Shown: positions 53,936 to 64,000, numbered from the stretch's first letter. The stretch: DNA of 64,000 bases from Flagellimonas sediminis (GCF_010500845.1 NZ_JAAAMI010000004.1:62001-126000); one strand, 5' to 3'. Made by a program: numbers and translations. The notes: generated by a model not told the origin, from the letters alone.

Positions 53936-55030
53936 TTATGGGTTTTCGTCCTCGAACTCGGTCATCACAAATTCTACCCTACGGTTTTTTCTCCTTGCCT
54001 CATCCGTCAGTGAAGAATCCAATGGGATTTTATCGCCAAAACCTTTGGAGGTAATTCTCCTTTTATCGAGTCCTAAAGCCATTAAATATTCGGCCACGGT
54101 CTGTGCCCTTTCCTTGGAAAGGACATTATTGTATTCATCAGATCCAAGGTCATCGGTATGGCCACTAATGGAAACCATCAAGTTTGGATGTTTTTGCAAA
54201 TAATCATACACATCCCTTAAACTTTGTTTGGCCTTGGGCTGAAGATCAAATTTGTCAAAATTAAAATTGACATGGTCCAACACGTACACTTCATTTGGTT
54301 GATAATCTGGACCCAAGTAGGTCAACGAAATCTCATCTACATAATAATAGGAATACCCCCCTTTGTTGTTGGTGGTATGTCCAAAATCGAGATAACTGGT
54401 TCCTGCATTGCTTTTAAAATTACCGAGGATAAGATGTTTTTCAAATCCTTTACCCACCATATCAAAGCTCAGTTCCATCCATTTCTGCTTGTCTTCGTAA
54501 TAGTCATGGGCAGGGAACTGTTTTATGGGGGTGGTTTCGGTTGCCACGGATAAGAGCACACCTTGCGACAAATGTCTTTTGGTATGAATGGATAGCGGCT
54601 TTTCGGCAAAAATGGCCCCCATATCCATAACCGCCCCATCCGATTTTTCGGCCAAGCTCACAAACAAAGTCAGCCGGTATCGACTACCTTTTTCCAAGGT
54701 TTGGGTCAAAGGTACCTGAATGTACTCCCTATAATCGTCAGGGGCGTACAGATAAAGTCCGGCATAGGCGCTACCATCAAAAGGATCTTGCTTTCCTTTA
54801 AAATTCATGGGAATGCCCAACTTGGTCTTGCTACATTCGTTGAAGTAATCTGTGGTTCCCAAAGTGGGGGCACTCCAATAATCCGCATCCTTGTTGAGGT
54901 TGCTCATTTTTTCAGGACAGGAACTATATTCCTCAAAACTCCCGTTTTGCACTAAATTTTGGGAAAAACCCATCGCAAAACAGAAGCAAAGAACAAGCTG
55001 GGTGGTTATGTGCAAAAGTCGTAATCGCAT
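53936..55030 (-). CDS. OmpA-family protein with a novel N-terminal domain
   Basis: A 364-residue protein. The start is ATG 55030 (MRLRLLHITTQLVLCFCFAM signal peptide); a TTG nine codons earlier is less likely. The N-terminal part (about 25-220, NLVQNGSFEEYSSCPEKMSN) looks like a galactose-binding-like beta domain with two Cys and many aromatic residues. The C-terminal OmpA/MotB peptidoglycan domain (about 235-355) has VNFNFDKFDLQP, ISGHTDDLGSDEYN and KGFGDKIPLDSS. It lies downstream of a TonB-receptor-like barrel and a giant TPR gene on the same strand, so it may belong to one envelope assembly. Confidence 0.88.
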   Translation of the reverse strand: MRLRLLHITTQLVLCFCFAMGFSQNLVQNGSFEEYSSCPEKMSNLNKDADYWSAPTLGTTDYFNECSKTKLGIPMNFKGKQDPFDGSAYAGLYLYAPDDYREYIQVPLTQTLEKGSRYRLTLFVSLAEKSDGAVMDMGAIFAEKPLSIHTKRHLSQGVLLSVATETTPIKQFPAHDYYEDKQKWMELSFDMVGKGFEKHLILGNFKSNAGTSYLDFGHTTNNKGGYSYYYVDEISLTYLGPDYQPNEVYVLDHVNFNFDKFDLQPKAKQSLRDVYDYLQKHPNLMVSISGHTDDLGSDEYNNVLSKERAQTVAEYLMALGLDKRRITSKGFGDKIPLDSSLTDEARRKNRRVEFVMTEFEDENP

Positions 55031-55132
55031 GGCTTCCAATTTACTTGGAACCACCAATCAAATGATTTTCAAAAGATTGGCAGGAAGTATTAAACGACCC
55101 AACCTGCTATTTATTGCGTATAATCCTACAAA

Positions 55133-56884
55133 TCAGAAATCAAACTTATATGATACCCCGGCCAAAGCCTGAAAGCCCTGTACCCTAAAATTGGCCCATC
55201 GCTGGTAATTATTGTTGGCAATATTGCTGGCCTTCACAAAGATGGACAACTGATCGTTCACCCGATACCCCACATGGGCATTGGCATCAAAAAAGCCATC
55301 TAGGGTTACTTGCATAAACTCCAGTTCGGAATCAATTGTTGCTCTTTGCGACAGCAAATCATCGCGCTCACCCACATAAAACAGATTGGCACCCATGTAC
55401 CATTGTTCCGTAATCTGATAATCCATAAACAAAGACCCTTTAATGGAAGGAAGGTTCCAAGCGGGATTGTCGGTTTCCGTATCGTAATCGTAGAACTCGG
55501 CATTGACACCCAAGGTGAAGTTTCGGTTCACATCCACATTGATTTCCCCAAAAACACCCAACGTCTTTACATCGTCATAAAATACCTGGAAAGAATTGCC
55601 ATAATAATAGCTCTTTTCGTCATCCCGTAAAATATTTGTGGGGTTATGGATAAACAAGGGCTTACGGTTTTCGGCCAAATACGACCCTTTGAAGTTATAC
55701 CCGATGTTGGAAGTCAATTGCCCCTTCAAGCCCACATACCCTTCATATTGTTGGTCGGTGGGTTGAATATCCAAAGTGGGGGATACATATGGGTTTTCGT
55801 CCACAAAATCATGGTAAGAGTTCTGCTTCAACTGTCCTTCAATACCGCCATAGGCAATCACATTATCTTCCATGACCCGATAGGAAGCGGTAACCGCGGG
55901 ATAGATATAAAAATTGCTATCGCTGTTCTCCGCATCCAAACCATACACAATGTTGGCGCCAAGGTTCACAGTAAGATCATCACGCAAGATCAACAAACTT
56001 GGGGTAACCCCCGCCTGAAATTGGCTGTAGTTGATTTCACCATCATTGGTGGTGCTGTTCAAGGAGGCATTCTTGAAATTACCTCCCACATAATCGAACT
56101 TGGCCGCAATAGTGATGAGTTCCTCGGTGATGGGCAATTCGATCGTAGGATTCACCACTACCCTATTTTCCCCTGATTCGGTAGCATCCCAAAAACGTCT
56201 CAACAAGATGTTTCCTTGCTTGAAAAACGAATCCTCCATGTTCAAGTGCGCCTTGGCCTCCGCATTGAAATAGTTCTGTGTCTCGTCCATACTGGCCACA
56301 AGATCTTCGGAATACACATCATTCTGGATACCGTACCAATTATACAGTTGATGTTGAAGCCCCACGGCTGCTCCCCAGTCCATATAACGGTCTTTTTTAC
56401 CATAGGTAACATCCAATTTGGTATTGTAAAAATCCGTATCCAAAGGTGTGGAATCCAAATCGCCTCGAGACGAATTATGGGTTAGGCCGAAATCCAAAAG
56501 GTCTTCTCCTCGATTGAACTCCCTACTGGTGTAAAAGTCGACCAAGGCATTGTTGTAATTGCCCAACCCTACCGATGCATAGGAATTGTACAAGGTTGGC
56601 GGTGGGGTCTTCTTGACCCCGGAGGCCCTCCCTTTGGCCGGCGTGAACGTGGATGCCACGGGCACAGAAAATATGCTGTAATCAATTTTCTTTTTTTGAA
56701 GGACGATGGAATCGTTGAGGCTTGGTGTTGACTTTATCTTGAAGGCATCTGAAACGGTGGGGGAATATGGTTTTACCACCGTCACCGTTTCCGTACCAAT
56801 ATCATCGGTCTTGTCCTGACCGTACATCGCTCCAAAAAGGCTCAAAAAAAGTAATGAAAATATATAGGTTGCTCTCGTTTGCAT
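55133..56884 (-). CDS. TonB-receptor-like outer-membrane barrel without a plug
   Basis: A 583-residue outer-membrane protein. Signal peptide MQTRATYIFSLLFLSLFGAM ending YGQD. The mature N-terminus (ETVTVVKPYSPTVSDAF) is a short linker region with no carboxypeptidase-like or plug domain. The rest is alternating amphipathic strands (GLGNYNNALVDFYTS, LDFGLTHNSSRG) and ends in Phe (GVSYKFDF). It was called TonB-dependent-receptor-like because the strands resemble that barrel, but the missing plug makes a channel or anchor more likely. It follows the 1007-residue TPR gene by 13 nt, so the two are a unit. Confidence 0.82.
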   Translation of the reverse strand: MQTRATYIFSLLFLSLFGAMYGQDKTDDIGTETVTVVKPYSPTVSDAFKIKSTPSLNDSIVLQKKKIDYSIFSVPVASTFTPAKGRASGVKKTPPPTLYNSYASVGLGNYNNALVDFYTSREFNRGEDLLDFGLTHNSSRGDLDSTPLDTDFYNTKLDVTYGKKDRYMDWGAAVGLQHQLYNWYGIQNDVYSEDLVASMDETQNYFNAEAKAHLNMEDSFFKQGNILLRRFWDATESGENRVVVNPTIELPITEELITIAAKFDYVGGNFKNASLNSTTNDGEINYSQFQAGVTPSLLILRDDLTVNLGANIVYGLDAENSDSNFYIYPAVTASYRVMEDNVIAYGGIEGQLKQNSYHDFVDENPYVSPTLDIQPTDQQYEGYVGLKGQLTSNIGYNFKGSYLAENRKPLFIHNPTNILRDDEKSYYYGNSFQVFYDDVKTLGVFGEINVDVNRNFTLGVNAEFYDYDTETDNPAWNLPSIKGSLFMDYQITEQWYMGANLFYVGERDDLLSQRATIDSELEFMQVTLDGFFDANAHVGYRVNDQLSIFVKASNIANNNYQRWANFRVQGFQALAGVSYKFDF

Positions 56885-56897
56885 GCTGTGTCTCGAT

Positions 56898-59800
56898 TTA
56901 ATTTTGGTTTGGGTTTACGGATGAATTGCTCTCGGCCTCCTTCGCCTTGATGGTCGCCAATTGTGTTTTGGCATCGATGACAATTTCATCGAATTCCGCA
57001 AAATTGGTAATCACACTCTCCAAAATATAGGTTGCCTGGAAGGCATCGCCCAAACCGTAGAAATTCTTTGCCATAATCACCAATCCCTTACCGGCCCATT
57101 GTTTGTAGGCGGAATAATCCTTCGCCAATTTTTGCACCGACTCATTGGACGATTCAAAATTACCATCAGCGTTTTTGAAAAAAGCATCATAGTACCATGC
57201 TTCTGCCGCCAACTCGCCTGTGGCGATTTTCTTCACTTCCTGATAGGCGGTTTTGGCCAAGTTTTCATTGTTCGTGGCAATGGCCGAGCGTGCAATCATA
57301 ATCTGTGCATCACTTTTGATACGGTCATCGATTTTTGGTGCCTTCAACACTTTTTCCGCATAGGCCAAGGTCTGGGAATAATCCTTTTGTCCATAATACC
57401 CTTTCATAAGATTGGATTGTGCAAAGGTTCGGTTCTCCGTAATTTCCGCCGAATTCTCCAATTGTTTCAAATAGGGAATGGCACTGGTGTAATCCTGCTT
57501 TTCCACATAAATTTCGCAGACCCGGGTCAAGGCCTGTTCGGTATATTCCCCATTGCCTCCATCGGCAACGGCCTTGTATTTAGGTAGTGCCTTGTTCTTA
57601 TCTCCGGCAGCAAAATACAACTGCGCCAATGCAAAGTTGGCATTTTGGGCATGCAGCCCGTTCGGGAATTGTTTCAGGTAATCCTCATAACCACGAAGGG
57701 CGGCATCGGTCTTGCCTTCCATTTGTTTGCGTTGGGCGGATTCAAAACTGGCGTTGTCCAGTTCAGCGTCGGTAACTTCCACAAAATCTAGGTTACGTGC
57801 CCAAGCGGCATATTCGCTCACCCGGCCTTCATCCACATAGACCAATTTGGCCGTGGCCACAGCTTGTTTGGCCTCTTGGGTATTCGGATATTTCTGCACC
57901 ACTTCCTTCAACTTGGTCAATGCCTGTTCGTTCCTACTGGCATTGTAATGCACCAAACCTTCACGCAAAAGTCCGCGTGGGGCATACTTGCTCTTGGAGA
58001 ACTCCTGTACCAATCGGTCATAGGTTTGCAATCCCAATTGTTCTTGATTATTGGCGATATACGTGTTACCGAGTTCAAAAAGGGCATCATCCCGAAGGGA
58101 AGAAGTTGGGAACATGTTCAAAAAATCGTTGAGACCATCAATCTTGGCCTTGTTGTTGCCCAAAAATCCACTGCACAGCGTTTTCTGGAAGGCTGCATAA
58201 TCCCTTTCGGGACCGTTCATTTTTGATGATGTATCATAAGCCTTCATGGCCAATTGGTATTGACTGGTCACGAAATACCCATCCCCCAACCGAAGGTATC
58301 CGTCATTTTTTCGCTCGTCGTCTAGGGCACCGGAGTTGACTACATTCTTGAAATAGGCAATGGAATTGTTGTAATCCTTCAATTTAAAATAGCAATAACC
58401 CAGGTTATAATCCAATTCCTGATATTCGGGCATGGCTTTGGCCGCGGGCAGTCCCTGAAACTTCACAAAATCGACCAAGGCTTCATCAAAACGGTTCAAT
58501 CGGTAGGCGGATTCGGCTTTCCAATACAATGCTCTTGCCTGAAAACTAGCATTATCGGCACTTTTCAAGGATTTTGAAAAACGCTCCAACGCGCCTTCAT
58601 AATCCCCATCGATAAAAAGTTCCACACCACGATAATAGGCTACTTTTTGATAGGTTTCCTTGCTCGCGTAATTTTTGTTCTCTTCCAAAAGTTTCATGGC
58701 ACCTTCAAAATTTTTGGAGGTGATGTAGGAATCCACCAAAAGTTCCTGGATTTCCAATTGGTGTTCATCCTTTGGATATTTTTCCAAATAAGCGGTCAGC
58801 ACCTGCGGAACCGGTTCGTATGCATTCCCGACCTCATAGCTTAAACGGGCGTAGTTGAGGAAGGCATCTTTTTGGATCTGAGGGCTAAAATCCATTTGGG
58901 ATGCATTACGAAATGCGTTCAAGGCTTCCGGTTTTTTATCCAACTTTAGATAACATTCCGCTAAATGATAATAGGCATTTTGGGAAACATCATTGGTGCC
59001 CCCGATGATTTTGTTGAACTGTTGGATGGCACTTTGGTAATCGCCCAATTTATAATGACTGTACCCCAACAAATAGTAATCGGTATTGCTCCATTTGCCG
59101 CGTTTGCCCCTGTACTTTTCCAAATATGGGATAGCCTCCCCGTATTTTTCTAAGTTGAAATAGCTCTCCCCAATGATTTTGTTGAGTTCGGATACTTCTT
59201 CCCTATTGGATTTGGGCAATTGCTTTTCCGCCATGGCTATGGCTTCCTCAAATTTTCCAAGCTTGAAATTCAGGTCGGCCTGATAATAGGACAATTTCTC
59301 ATTGAGCAATTCGGGGTCCGTAATCTGGTCGAACCGGGCACTGGCCCCGGTATAATCATCCTGTTCGTAGGCGATGTAACCCAAATAATATTTGGCCTGA
59401 GAGCCATATTTTTGGGAAGTGGACACCTTGCTCAAATACCGCTCGGCTTCCTTCGGTTTCTTGGAGGCATAGAGCGCATAACCATTGTTGAAATTAAAGC
59501 GTTCCCTATCTCCGTAGGACATGGAGGACTCGTCCACCTTTTTGTACCATTTTAGGGCATAGGGGTATTTCCCCGTTTCAAAATAATAATCGGCCACATC
59601 CAAAAAAGCAGAGTTGCGTTTGGTGGAAGTCGGGTATCGCTCCACAAAATCCTCCATCATTTTATCGGCACCACGCTGGTTCAACCGAATAGCCGCGTTG
59701 GCGGCATAATAGGCACTGTTGGCCTCGGTCTCGTAATCGTTGGTGTTGGCCTTGACTTTCTCGAAAATGGTCTGCGCTGCTTGGTACTGCTGATCGTTGT

Positions 59801-59921
59801 ACAACGCCAGAGCATCTTGGTAAGCTTTGTTTTCGTGGGAATAAATTTTGGTTTCCTGGGCAGAAAGTATAAAAAAAGATCCCAACCAAATGGGAATAAA
59901 AAGGAGGTTTGTTCGATTCAT
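56898..59921 (-). CDS. Giant TPR-repeat protein (1007 residues)
   Basis: A 1007-residue protein with a signal peptide (MNRTNLLFIPIWLGSFFILS) and about 20 tetratricopeptide-type repeats covering most of its length (YYLGYIAYEQDDYTGASARF, YYLLGYSHYKLGDYQSAIQQ, YYHLAECYLKLDKKPEALNA). It is exported and should act as a long scaffold in the periplasm or on the outer membrane. It is co-transcribed with the plugless barrel (13-nt gap). A related TPR-barrel pair is seen in Bacteroidota, but no specific function is known to me. Confidence 0.88.
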   Translation of the reverse strand: MNRTNLLFIPIWLGSFFILSAQETKIYSHENKAYQDALALYNDQQYQAAQTIFEKVKANTNDYETEANSAYYAANAAIRLNQRGADKMMEDFVERYPTSTKRNSAFLDVADYYFETGKYPYALKWYKKVDESSMSYGDRERFNFNNGYALYASKKPKEAERYLSKVSTSQKYGSQAKYYLGYIAYEQDDYTGASARFDQITDPELLNEKLSYYQADLNFKLGKFEEAIAMAEKQLPKSNREEVSELNKIIGESYFNLEKYGEAIPYLEKYRGKRGKWSNTDYYLLGYSHYKLGDYQSAIQQFNKIIGGTNDVSQNAYYHLAECYLKLDKKPEALNAFRNASQMDFSPQIQKDAFLNYARLSYEVGNAYEPVPQVLTAYLEKYPKDEHQLEIQELLVDSYITSKNFEGAMKLLEENKNYASKETYQKVAYYRGVELFIDGDYEGALERFSKSLKSADNASFQARALYWKAESAYRLNRFDEALVDFVKFQGLPAAKAMPEYQELDYNLGYCYFKLKDYNNSIAYFKNVVNSGALDDERKNDGYLRLGDGYFVTSQYQLAMKAYDTSSKMNGPERDYAAFQKTLCSGFLGNNKAKIDGLNDFLNMFPTSSLRDDALFELGNTYIANNQEQLGLQTYDRLVQEFSKSKYAPRGLLREGLVHYNASRNEQALTKLKEVVQKYPNTQEAKQAVATAKLVYVDEGRVSEYAAWARNLDFVEVTDAELDNASFESAQRKQMEGKTDAALRGYEDYLKQFPNGLHAQNANFALAQLYFAAGDKNKALPKYKAVADGGNGEYTEQALTRVCEIYVEKQDYTSAIPYLKQLENSAEITENRTFAQSNLMKGYYGQKDYSQTLAYAEKVLKAPKIDDRIKSDAQIMIARSAIATNNENLAKTAYQEVKKIATGELAAEAWYYDAFFKNADGNFESSNESVQKLAKDYSAYKQWAGKGLVIMAKNFYGLGDAFQATYILESVITNFAEFDEIVIDAKTQLATIKAKEAESNSSVNPNQN

Positions 59922-60003
59922 AGTGTTCTACGCTGTTCTCGATTGACTTTTACATAACGTCAAAATTTAAGCCAAAGTATATTTAGGTTTAAACTTGTTT
60001 TTA

Positions 60004-60033
60004 TTGACAGGACAATAATGGCGAATATTTTTA
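60004..60033 (+). promoter_or_regulatory. Candidate promoter of the ftsE-like gene
   Basis: TTG (60004-60006), a 19-bp spacer, TATTTTTA (60026-60033), seven of eight positions of the TAnnTTTG consensus. It lies 33 nt before the ATG. Confidence 0.5.
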
Positions 60034-60066
60034 GAACTTAGTACCTTTATTCCAGAAAGTGACACT

Positions 60067-60750
60067 ATGCCCGAGACTATTGTAAAATTACAAGATGTAG
60101 CCGTATTCCAAAACGAGAACATGGTTTTGAACCACATCGACCTTGAAGTGAAAAAAGGTGAATTTGTGTATGTGATAGGAAAAACCGGGAGTGGCAAGAG
60201 TAGTTTTATGAAAACGCTTTATGCCGACCTTCCCCTAAAACAGGGCGAGGGAAATGTAGTGGATTTTGACCTGAAGATGTTAAAAGAAAAAGACATTCCC
60301 TTTTTACGAAGAAAACTGGGCATTGTTTTTCAGGATTTTAAGTTGCTGTCCGATCGCAATGTGAACAATAACCTTCAATTTGTTTTGAAGGCCACGGGAT
60401 GGACGGACCCCAAAAAAATGAGCGACAAGATCGAAGAGGTCTTGACCAAGGTGGGTATGAAAACCAAAGGTTTTAAATTTCCGCATGAGCTCTCCGGTGG
60501 GGAACAACAACGTATTGCCATTGCGCGCGCGCTCTTGAACGACCCCGAACTCATTTTGGCGGACGAACCAACCGGGAACCTGGACCCCCAGACCAGTGTG
60601 GAGGTCATGAAGGTGCTTCAGGACATTAACCAAAATGGGCGCACCATCATCATGGCCACTCATGATTACGCCCTCATTTTAAAATACCCGCACAAGACTC
60701 TTAAATGTGATGGTAGCAAGGTTTTTGAGGTCATCCAAAAGGCAATTTAA
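60067..60750 (+). CDS. ftsE: FtsE-like ABC ATP-binding protein
   Basis: A 227-residue ATPase of the FtsE group, which with FtsX controls peptidoglycan hydrolases in cell division. Walker [22 protein letters not shown]-loop [20 protein letters not shown], signature [16 protein letters not shown], Walker [17 protein letters not shown], His [12 protein letters not shown]. No FtsX gene is adjacent, which is common in this phylum. It is divergent from the TPR gene. It could also be a LolD-type ATPase, but the FDLKML and SDRNV features favour FtsE. Confidence 0.88.
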   Translation: MPETIVKLQDVAVFQNENMVLNHIDLEVKKGEFVYVIGKTGSGKSSFMKTLYADLPLKQGEGNVVDFDLKMLKEKDIPFLRRKLGIVFQDFKLLSDRNVNNNLQFVLKATGWTDPKKMSDKIEEVLTKVGMKTKGFKFPHELSGGEQQRIAIARALLNDPELILADEPTGNLDPQTSVEVMKVLQDINQNGRTIIMATHDYALILKYPHKTLKCDGSKVFEVIQKAI

Positions 60751-60929
60751 TTTCACCAAGACCTTCAGGGTAAAGTTTGGATGACGTTATGTGTGGCGTG
60801 TTTTTTAGCTGCATTTTATAATCCTGAACAACAGAGAGATTGGTTTGGTTCTTTCTTTTTGGCCAACCTCCAATAAAAAACCAATAAACAATCAAACCAA
60901 AAAAGTTTTCGTTTCTTTGTTCCAATAAT

Positions 60930-61712
60930 ATGACACCTCCTTCTATGGAAATTCTTGGTATTGATATTGGTGGAACGGGCATCAAAGGCGCCCTGGTAAA
61001 TGCAGAAACCGGTGAAATGCTGACGGAACGTTACCGAATCGCCACTCCAAAATCCAAAAAACCGGCCGATATGGCCCAAGTAGTGGCTGAAATAGTGGAG
61101 CATTTTAACTATAGTGGTCCCGTCGGATGTGGCTTCCCTTCCATCGTAAAAAATGGGGTTTGCAAATCGGCAGGCAACCTTCACCCAAGTTGGGTAGGCG
61201 TCAATATAGATGAACTTTTCACCGAAACCACTGGCCACGAGTTTACGGTACTCAACGATGCCGATGCAGCCGGATATGCCTCTATGAACTACGGAGTAGG
61301 CAAGGGAAAGGCTGGATTGGTGATCATGATCACCATTGGAACCGGTTTGGGCAGTGGTGCCTTTTTAAACGGGGTACTCATCCCTAATTTTGAACTGGGA
61401 CAGATACCTTATAAAAAGCACAAGAAAATTGAGAAATGGGCGGCAGCCTCAGCTAAAGACCGTGAGGACCTGAGCATGGAAAAATGGGCCAAACGTTTCA
61501 ACAAATTTTTGGAATATGTAGAACTGATCGTAAGCCCCGACCTGATCATTGTAGGCGGTGGAACTTCCAAAAAATGGGAAGAATTCAGCCACCTTATCAA
61601 TATTGAGACAGAGGTCGTAAAGGCAGAGCTTATGAACCACGCCGGCATTATAGGTGCAGCCGTGGCCTGTCTTCGCGAACAGCACCACGGGCATTTAAGC
61701 GCTAAAGGTTAG
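60930..61712 (+). CDS. Polyphosphate glucokinase-type ROK kinase
   Basis: A 260-residue ROK-family kinase. The phosphate-binding motif is [20 protein letters not shown], then the [20 protein letters not shown] substrate loop, [40 protein letters not shown], and the signature [20 protein letters not shown] typical of polyphosphate-using glucokinases. It phosphorylates glucose with polyphosphate or ATP. Two starts are possible, ATG 60930 or 60945 (MEILGID). Its last 4 nt overlap the convergent typA gene. Confidence 0.88.
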   Translation: MTPPSMEILGIDIGGTGIKGALVNAETGEMLTERYRIATPKSKKPADMAQVVAEIVEHFNYSGPVGCGFPSIVKNGVCKSAGNLHPSWVGVNIDELFTETTGHEFTVLNDADAAGYASMNYGVGKGKAGLVIMITIGTGLGSGAFLNGVLIPNFELGQIPYKKHKKIEKWAAASAKDREDLSMEKWAKRFNKFLEYVELIVSPDLIIVGGGTSKKWEEFSHLINIETEVVKAELMNHAGIIGAAVACLREQHHGHLSAKG

Positions 61713-63508
61713 ATCGGCTTATTACGCTTACGATCTACTTCTTTCAAGAATATCTTTCTGATTCTTATGTGATTGGGAGTAACCTCAACATATTCATCCT
61801 TTTGGATATATTCCAACGCTTCTTCCAAAGAAAACTTGATCGCAGGTACAATTTTGGCCTTCTCGTCTGCTCCTGAAGAACGCACGTTGGAAAGCTTCTT
61901 GGTCTTGGTCACGTTCACGGTCATATCATCACCACGGGAGTTTTCACCAATTACCTGTCCTTCATAAATATCCTCTCCCGGATCAATAAAGAATTTACCC
62001 CTTTCCTGAAGTTTGTCAATGGAATAGGGAATGGCGGTACCATTTTCCATGGAAACCAAGGAACCGTTCAAACGCTGTGCAATCTCACCTTTCAATGGTT
62101 GATATTCCATAAAGCGGTGTGCCATAATGGCCTCCCCTGCGGTGGCGGTCAACAATTGGTTCCTTAGACCGATGATACCACGGGATGGAATCATGAATTC
62201 GCACAACATACGGGATCCTTTGGATTCCATGCTGATCATCTCCCCTTTTCTGATGGATACCATTTCCACGGCCTTGCCGGAAACTTCCTCTGGAAGGTCA
62301 ATGGTCAAGTGCTCTACAGGCTCGCATTTAACACCATCAATCTCCTTGATGATAACCTGTGGCTGCCCGATTTGAAGTTCATAGCCTTCCCTTCTCATGG
62401 TCTCGATCAATACGGAAAGGTGCAATACCCCTCTCCCGAATACCATGAATTTATCTGCGCTACCAGTTTCTTGTACCCTTAGGGCCAAGTTCTTCTCCAG
62501 CTCTTTTTCCAATCTTTCCTTGATGTGCCTTGAGGTAACGAACTTTCCATCCTTACCGAAAAATGGACTATCATTAATGGTGAACAACATACTCATCGTT
62601 GGCTCATCAATGGCGATGGTCTTCAATTTTTCAGGATTTTCAAAATCAGCAACCGTGTCCCCGATTTCAAAACCTTCCATACCTACAATGGCGCAGATAT
62701 CACCGGCTATCACTTCAGGTACCCTTACTCTTCCCAGTCCTTCAAATGTGTACAATTCCTTTACTTTGGATTTGATGATCTTTCCATCTCTTTTCACCAA
62801 AGAAATATTCTGACCCTCTTTAAGGATGCCCCGTTGCAACCTTCCAATGGCAATCCGTCCCGTAAATGAGGAATAATCCAAAGAAGTAATCAACATTTGG
62901 GTAGACCCCTGCTGAGGCTTAAAGGTTGGGATATGCTCGATGACCATATCCAAAAGAGGTTCAATATTCTGGGTTGGCTCTTTCCAGTCCTCGCCCATCC
63001 AGTTGTTCTTGGCGGAGCCGTAAACCGTTGGAAAATCCAACTGCCATTCCTCGGCACCCAATTCGAACATCAAATCGAACACTTTTTCGTGTACTTCTTC
63101 TGGTGTACAGTTTTCTTTGTCCACCTTATTGATAACCACACAGGGTTTCAAACCAAGGGAAATGGCCTTTTGCAATACAAAACGGGTCTGTGGCATAGGA
63201 CCTTCAAAGGCATCCACCAACAACAGTACCCCGTCCGCCATATTGAGTACACGCTCCACTTCACCTCCAAAATCGGCGTGCCCAGGAGTATCGATAATGT
63301 TGATTTTGGTGCCCTTGTACACCACGGAAACGTTTTTGGATACGATAGTGATCCCACGTTCCCTTTCCAGGTCGTTGTTGTCCAAAATCAAATCGCCTTT
63401 GTTCTCATTATCGCGGAACAACTGGCAATGGTACATGATTTTATCCACCAAGGTAGTCTTACCGTGGTCTACGTGGGCAATGATTGCAATATTTTTGATG
63501 TTGGACAT
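61709..63508 (-). CDS. typA: Translational GTPase TypA/BipA
   Basis: A 599-residue GTPase that acts on the ribosome under stress and low temperature. G1 [18 protein letters not shown], switch region [16 protein letters not shown]3 [17 protein letters not shown]4 NKVDKENC, then domains II, III and V with the TypA-specific C-terminal domain ([40 protein letters not shown]). Full length. Its promoter fits the consensus well (63528-63556). The stop overlaps the kinase gene by 4 nt. Confidence 0.97.
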   Translation of the reverse strand: MSNIKNIAIIAHVDHGKTTLVDKIMYHCQLFRDNENKGDLILDNNDLERERGITIVSKNVSVVYKGTKINIIDTPGHADFGGEVERVLNMADGVLLLVDAFEGPMPQTRFVLQKAISLGLKPCVVINKVDKENCTPEEVHEKVFDLMFELGAEEWQLDFPTVYGSAKNNWMGEDWKEPTQNIEPLLDMVIEHIPTFKPQQGSTQMLITSLDYSSFTGRIAIGRLQRGILKEGQNISLVKRDGKIIKSKVKELYTFEGLGRVRVPEVIAGDICAIVGMEGFEIGDTVADFENPEKLKTIAIDEPTMSMLFTINDSPFFGKDGKFVTSRHIKERLEKELEKNLALRVQETGSADKFMVFGRGVLHLSVLIETMRREGYELQIGQPQVIIKEIDGVKCEPVEHLTIDLPEEVSGKAVEMVSIRKGEMISMESKGSRMLCEFMIPSRGIIGLRNQLLTATAGEAIMAHRFMEYQPLKGEIAQRLNGSLVSMENGTAIPYSIDKLQERGKFFIDPGEDIYEGQVIGENSRGDDMTVNVTKTKKLSNVRSSGADEKAKIVPAIKFSLEEALEYIQKDEYVEVTPNHIRIRKIFLKEVDRKRNKPI

Positions 63509-63527
63509 AACCTGATTTTTAAGCCCG

Positions 63528-63556
63528 CAAAGATACTGCTATTTTTTTCTTGTCAA
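63528..63556 (-). promoter_or_regulatory. Bacteroidota-type promoter of typA
   Basis: On the minus strand: TTG (63554-63556), an 18-bp spacer, TATCTTTG (63528-63535), 20 nt upstream of the typA ATG. Both boxes match TTG-N18-TAnnTTTG. Confidence 0.72.
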
Positions 63557-63605
63557 TACACCCGAATGTTATTTTTATCTTATTGATTTTGTGGCAGTTT
63601 GAGTA

Positions 63606-64000
63606 CTACAGACCCACACACCACCGTTTTTCGCTGATGATGAAACCAATACTGAGGTTCACAACGGGGTAAATGCCACCTTTAAAGGGTCCGGCATAGT
63701 ACCCTGCGCCGGCATCAATGGAAAAGCTGATTCCTGAATTATAGCTGCGTTGAATGCCGTATACCAATCCGCCATAACCATGCACACCATCAACCAACCG
63801 TCCTTCAACGGTACGTTGTCCGGGCGAAAAAAGGGCAGCTGTTGGAGCGATATAATTTCCGGAATTGCCATAAATGGAACGACGACGATGGTAACGACCG
63901 TTGAAGTTGTGATAAAACCGATATTGGGTGGTAATGGCAGGGAAAAAGTCCAGATTTTGCATGGGTTCGCTACTGGCCGGCTCCAAGGCCACTTGCCATG
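63606..64000 (-). CDS. C-terminal part of an unidentified secreted or membrane protein, cut by the right edge
   Basis: An open reading frame entering from beyond 64000 and ending at 63606 after about 131 visible codons. The visible part is G/Y/F-rich with alternating strands (GGLVYGIQRSYNSGISFSID, YYAGPFKGGIYPVVNLSIGF) and ends SIGFIISEKRWCVGL, resembling a small outer-membrane barrel. The internal GTG at 63992 is not the true start because the frame stays open upstream. Too little is visible for a family. Confidence 0.6.
   Translation of the reverse strand, partial: WQVALEPASSEPMQNLDFFPAITTQYRFYHNFNGRYHRRRSIYGNSGNYIAPTAALFSPGQRTVEGRLVDGVHGYGGLVYGIQRSYNSGISFSIDAGAGYYAGPFKGGIYPVVNLSIGFIISEKRWCVGL

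Noticed and set aside
62897-63586. 229-codon plus-strand frame over typA
   Set aside because: Antisense shadow of typA with no motif.
1-64000. CRISPR arrays, insertion sequences, integrases, phage genes
   Set aside because: No regular repeat-spacer array and no transposase, integrase or phage structural motif was seen in any gene product.

Overview
The window is a 64-kb piece of a Bacteroidota chromosome, almost certainly a marine-type member of the Flavobacteriaceae. The evidence is a SusC/SusD pair, two secreted proteins with type IX secretion (T9SS type B) C-termini, fused SecDF, archaeal/eukaryal-type ProS, a Rho with a long N/Q-rich insert, families such as DUF1599, BT_3928, DUF3667, DUF4293, DUF6588 and DUF2911 that are typical of this phylum, many Bacteroidota-style lipoproteins, and promoters of the TTG-N18-20-TAnnTTTG type. 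Most of it is densely packed housekeeping sequence. I see no prophage, insertion sequence, integrase, CRISPR array or rRNA operon.

Layout. 1-9.6 kb: a minus-strand uptake operon (SusC, SusD-like lipoprotein, a third lipoprotein, D-aminoacylase-type amidohydrolase, a cut-off FN3 lipoprotein) faces a divergent MocR/GntR regulator. A perfect 11-bp direct repeat containing ATACCA lies just before the regulator's start. 9.6-19.5 kb: DUF1599, BT_3928, tpiA, prmA and clpS on the minus strand, then folP, cdaA and a DUF3667 protein on plus, an ABC exporter with truA on minus, and a YfcE-type phosphodiesterase. 19.5-24.7 kb: DUF4293, rho, a lipoprotein, two tandem paralogous seven-helix membrane proteins of unknown family, rpsT, and two identical tRNA-Glu(UUC) genes behind a very clear promoter. 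24.7-32.6 kb: proS, a W/Y/G- then R/S-rich lipoprotein, an OmpP1/FadL-type barrel and two T9SS type B proteins. 32.7-41.6 kb: folE-cysS; an AraC regulator divergent from aldehyde dehydrogenase-DUF779; yidD; and an lgt-DUF192-GNAT-ABC ATPase run. 41.6-52.2 kb: secDF, mdh, a small lipoprotein, a DUF6588 protein, gyrB, asnB and a DUF2911 protein. 52.2-64 kb: a YtcJ-like amidohydrolase, an OmpA-type protein, a barrel protein plus a 1007-residue TPR protein, ftsE-like ATPase, a polyphosphate-glucokinase-type ROK kinase, typA and a cut-off gene.

How the parts fit. The first region reads as a regulated non-glycan SusCD system, plausibly taking up peptides or N-acyl amino acids: import across the outer membrane, deacylation at the lipoprotein amidohydrolase, and control by a PLP-binding regulator that could sense an amine or amino acid. 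The other candidate for undescribed biology is the envelope cluster around 54-60 kb (OmpA-like, plugless barrel, giant TPR protein). The seven-helix tandem pair at 22.6-24.1 kb and the low-complexity lipoprotein at 26.3 kb are the most orphan-like genes. Many genes end at strong, often bidirectional, hairpin terminators. Several start codons were moved from upstream TTG codons to ATG where signal peptides or family starts made this clear.
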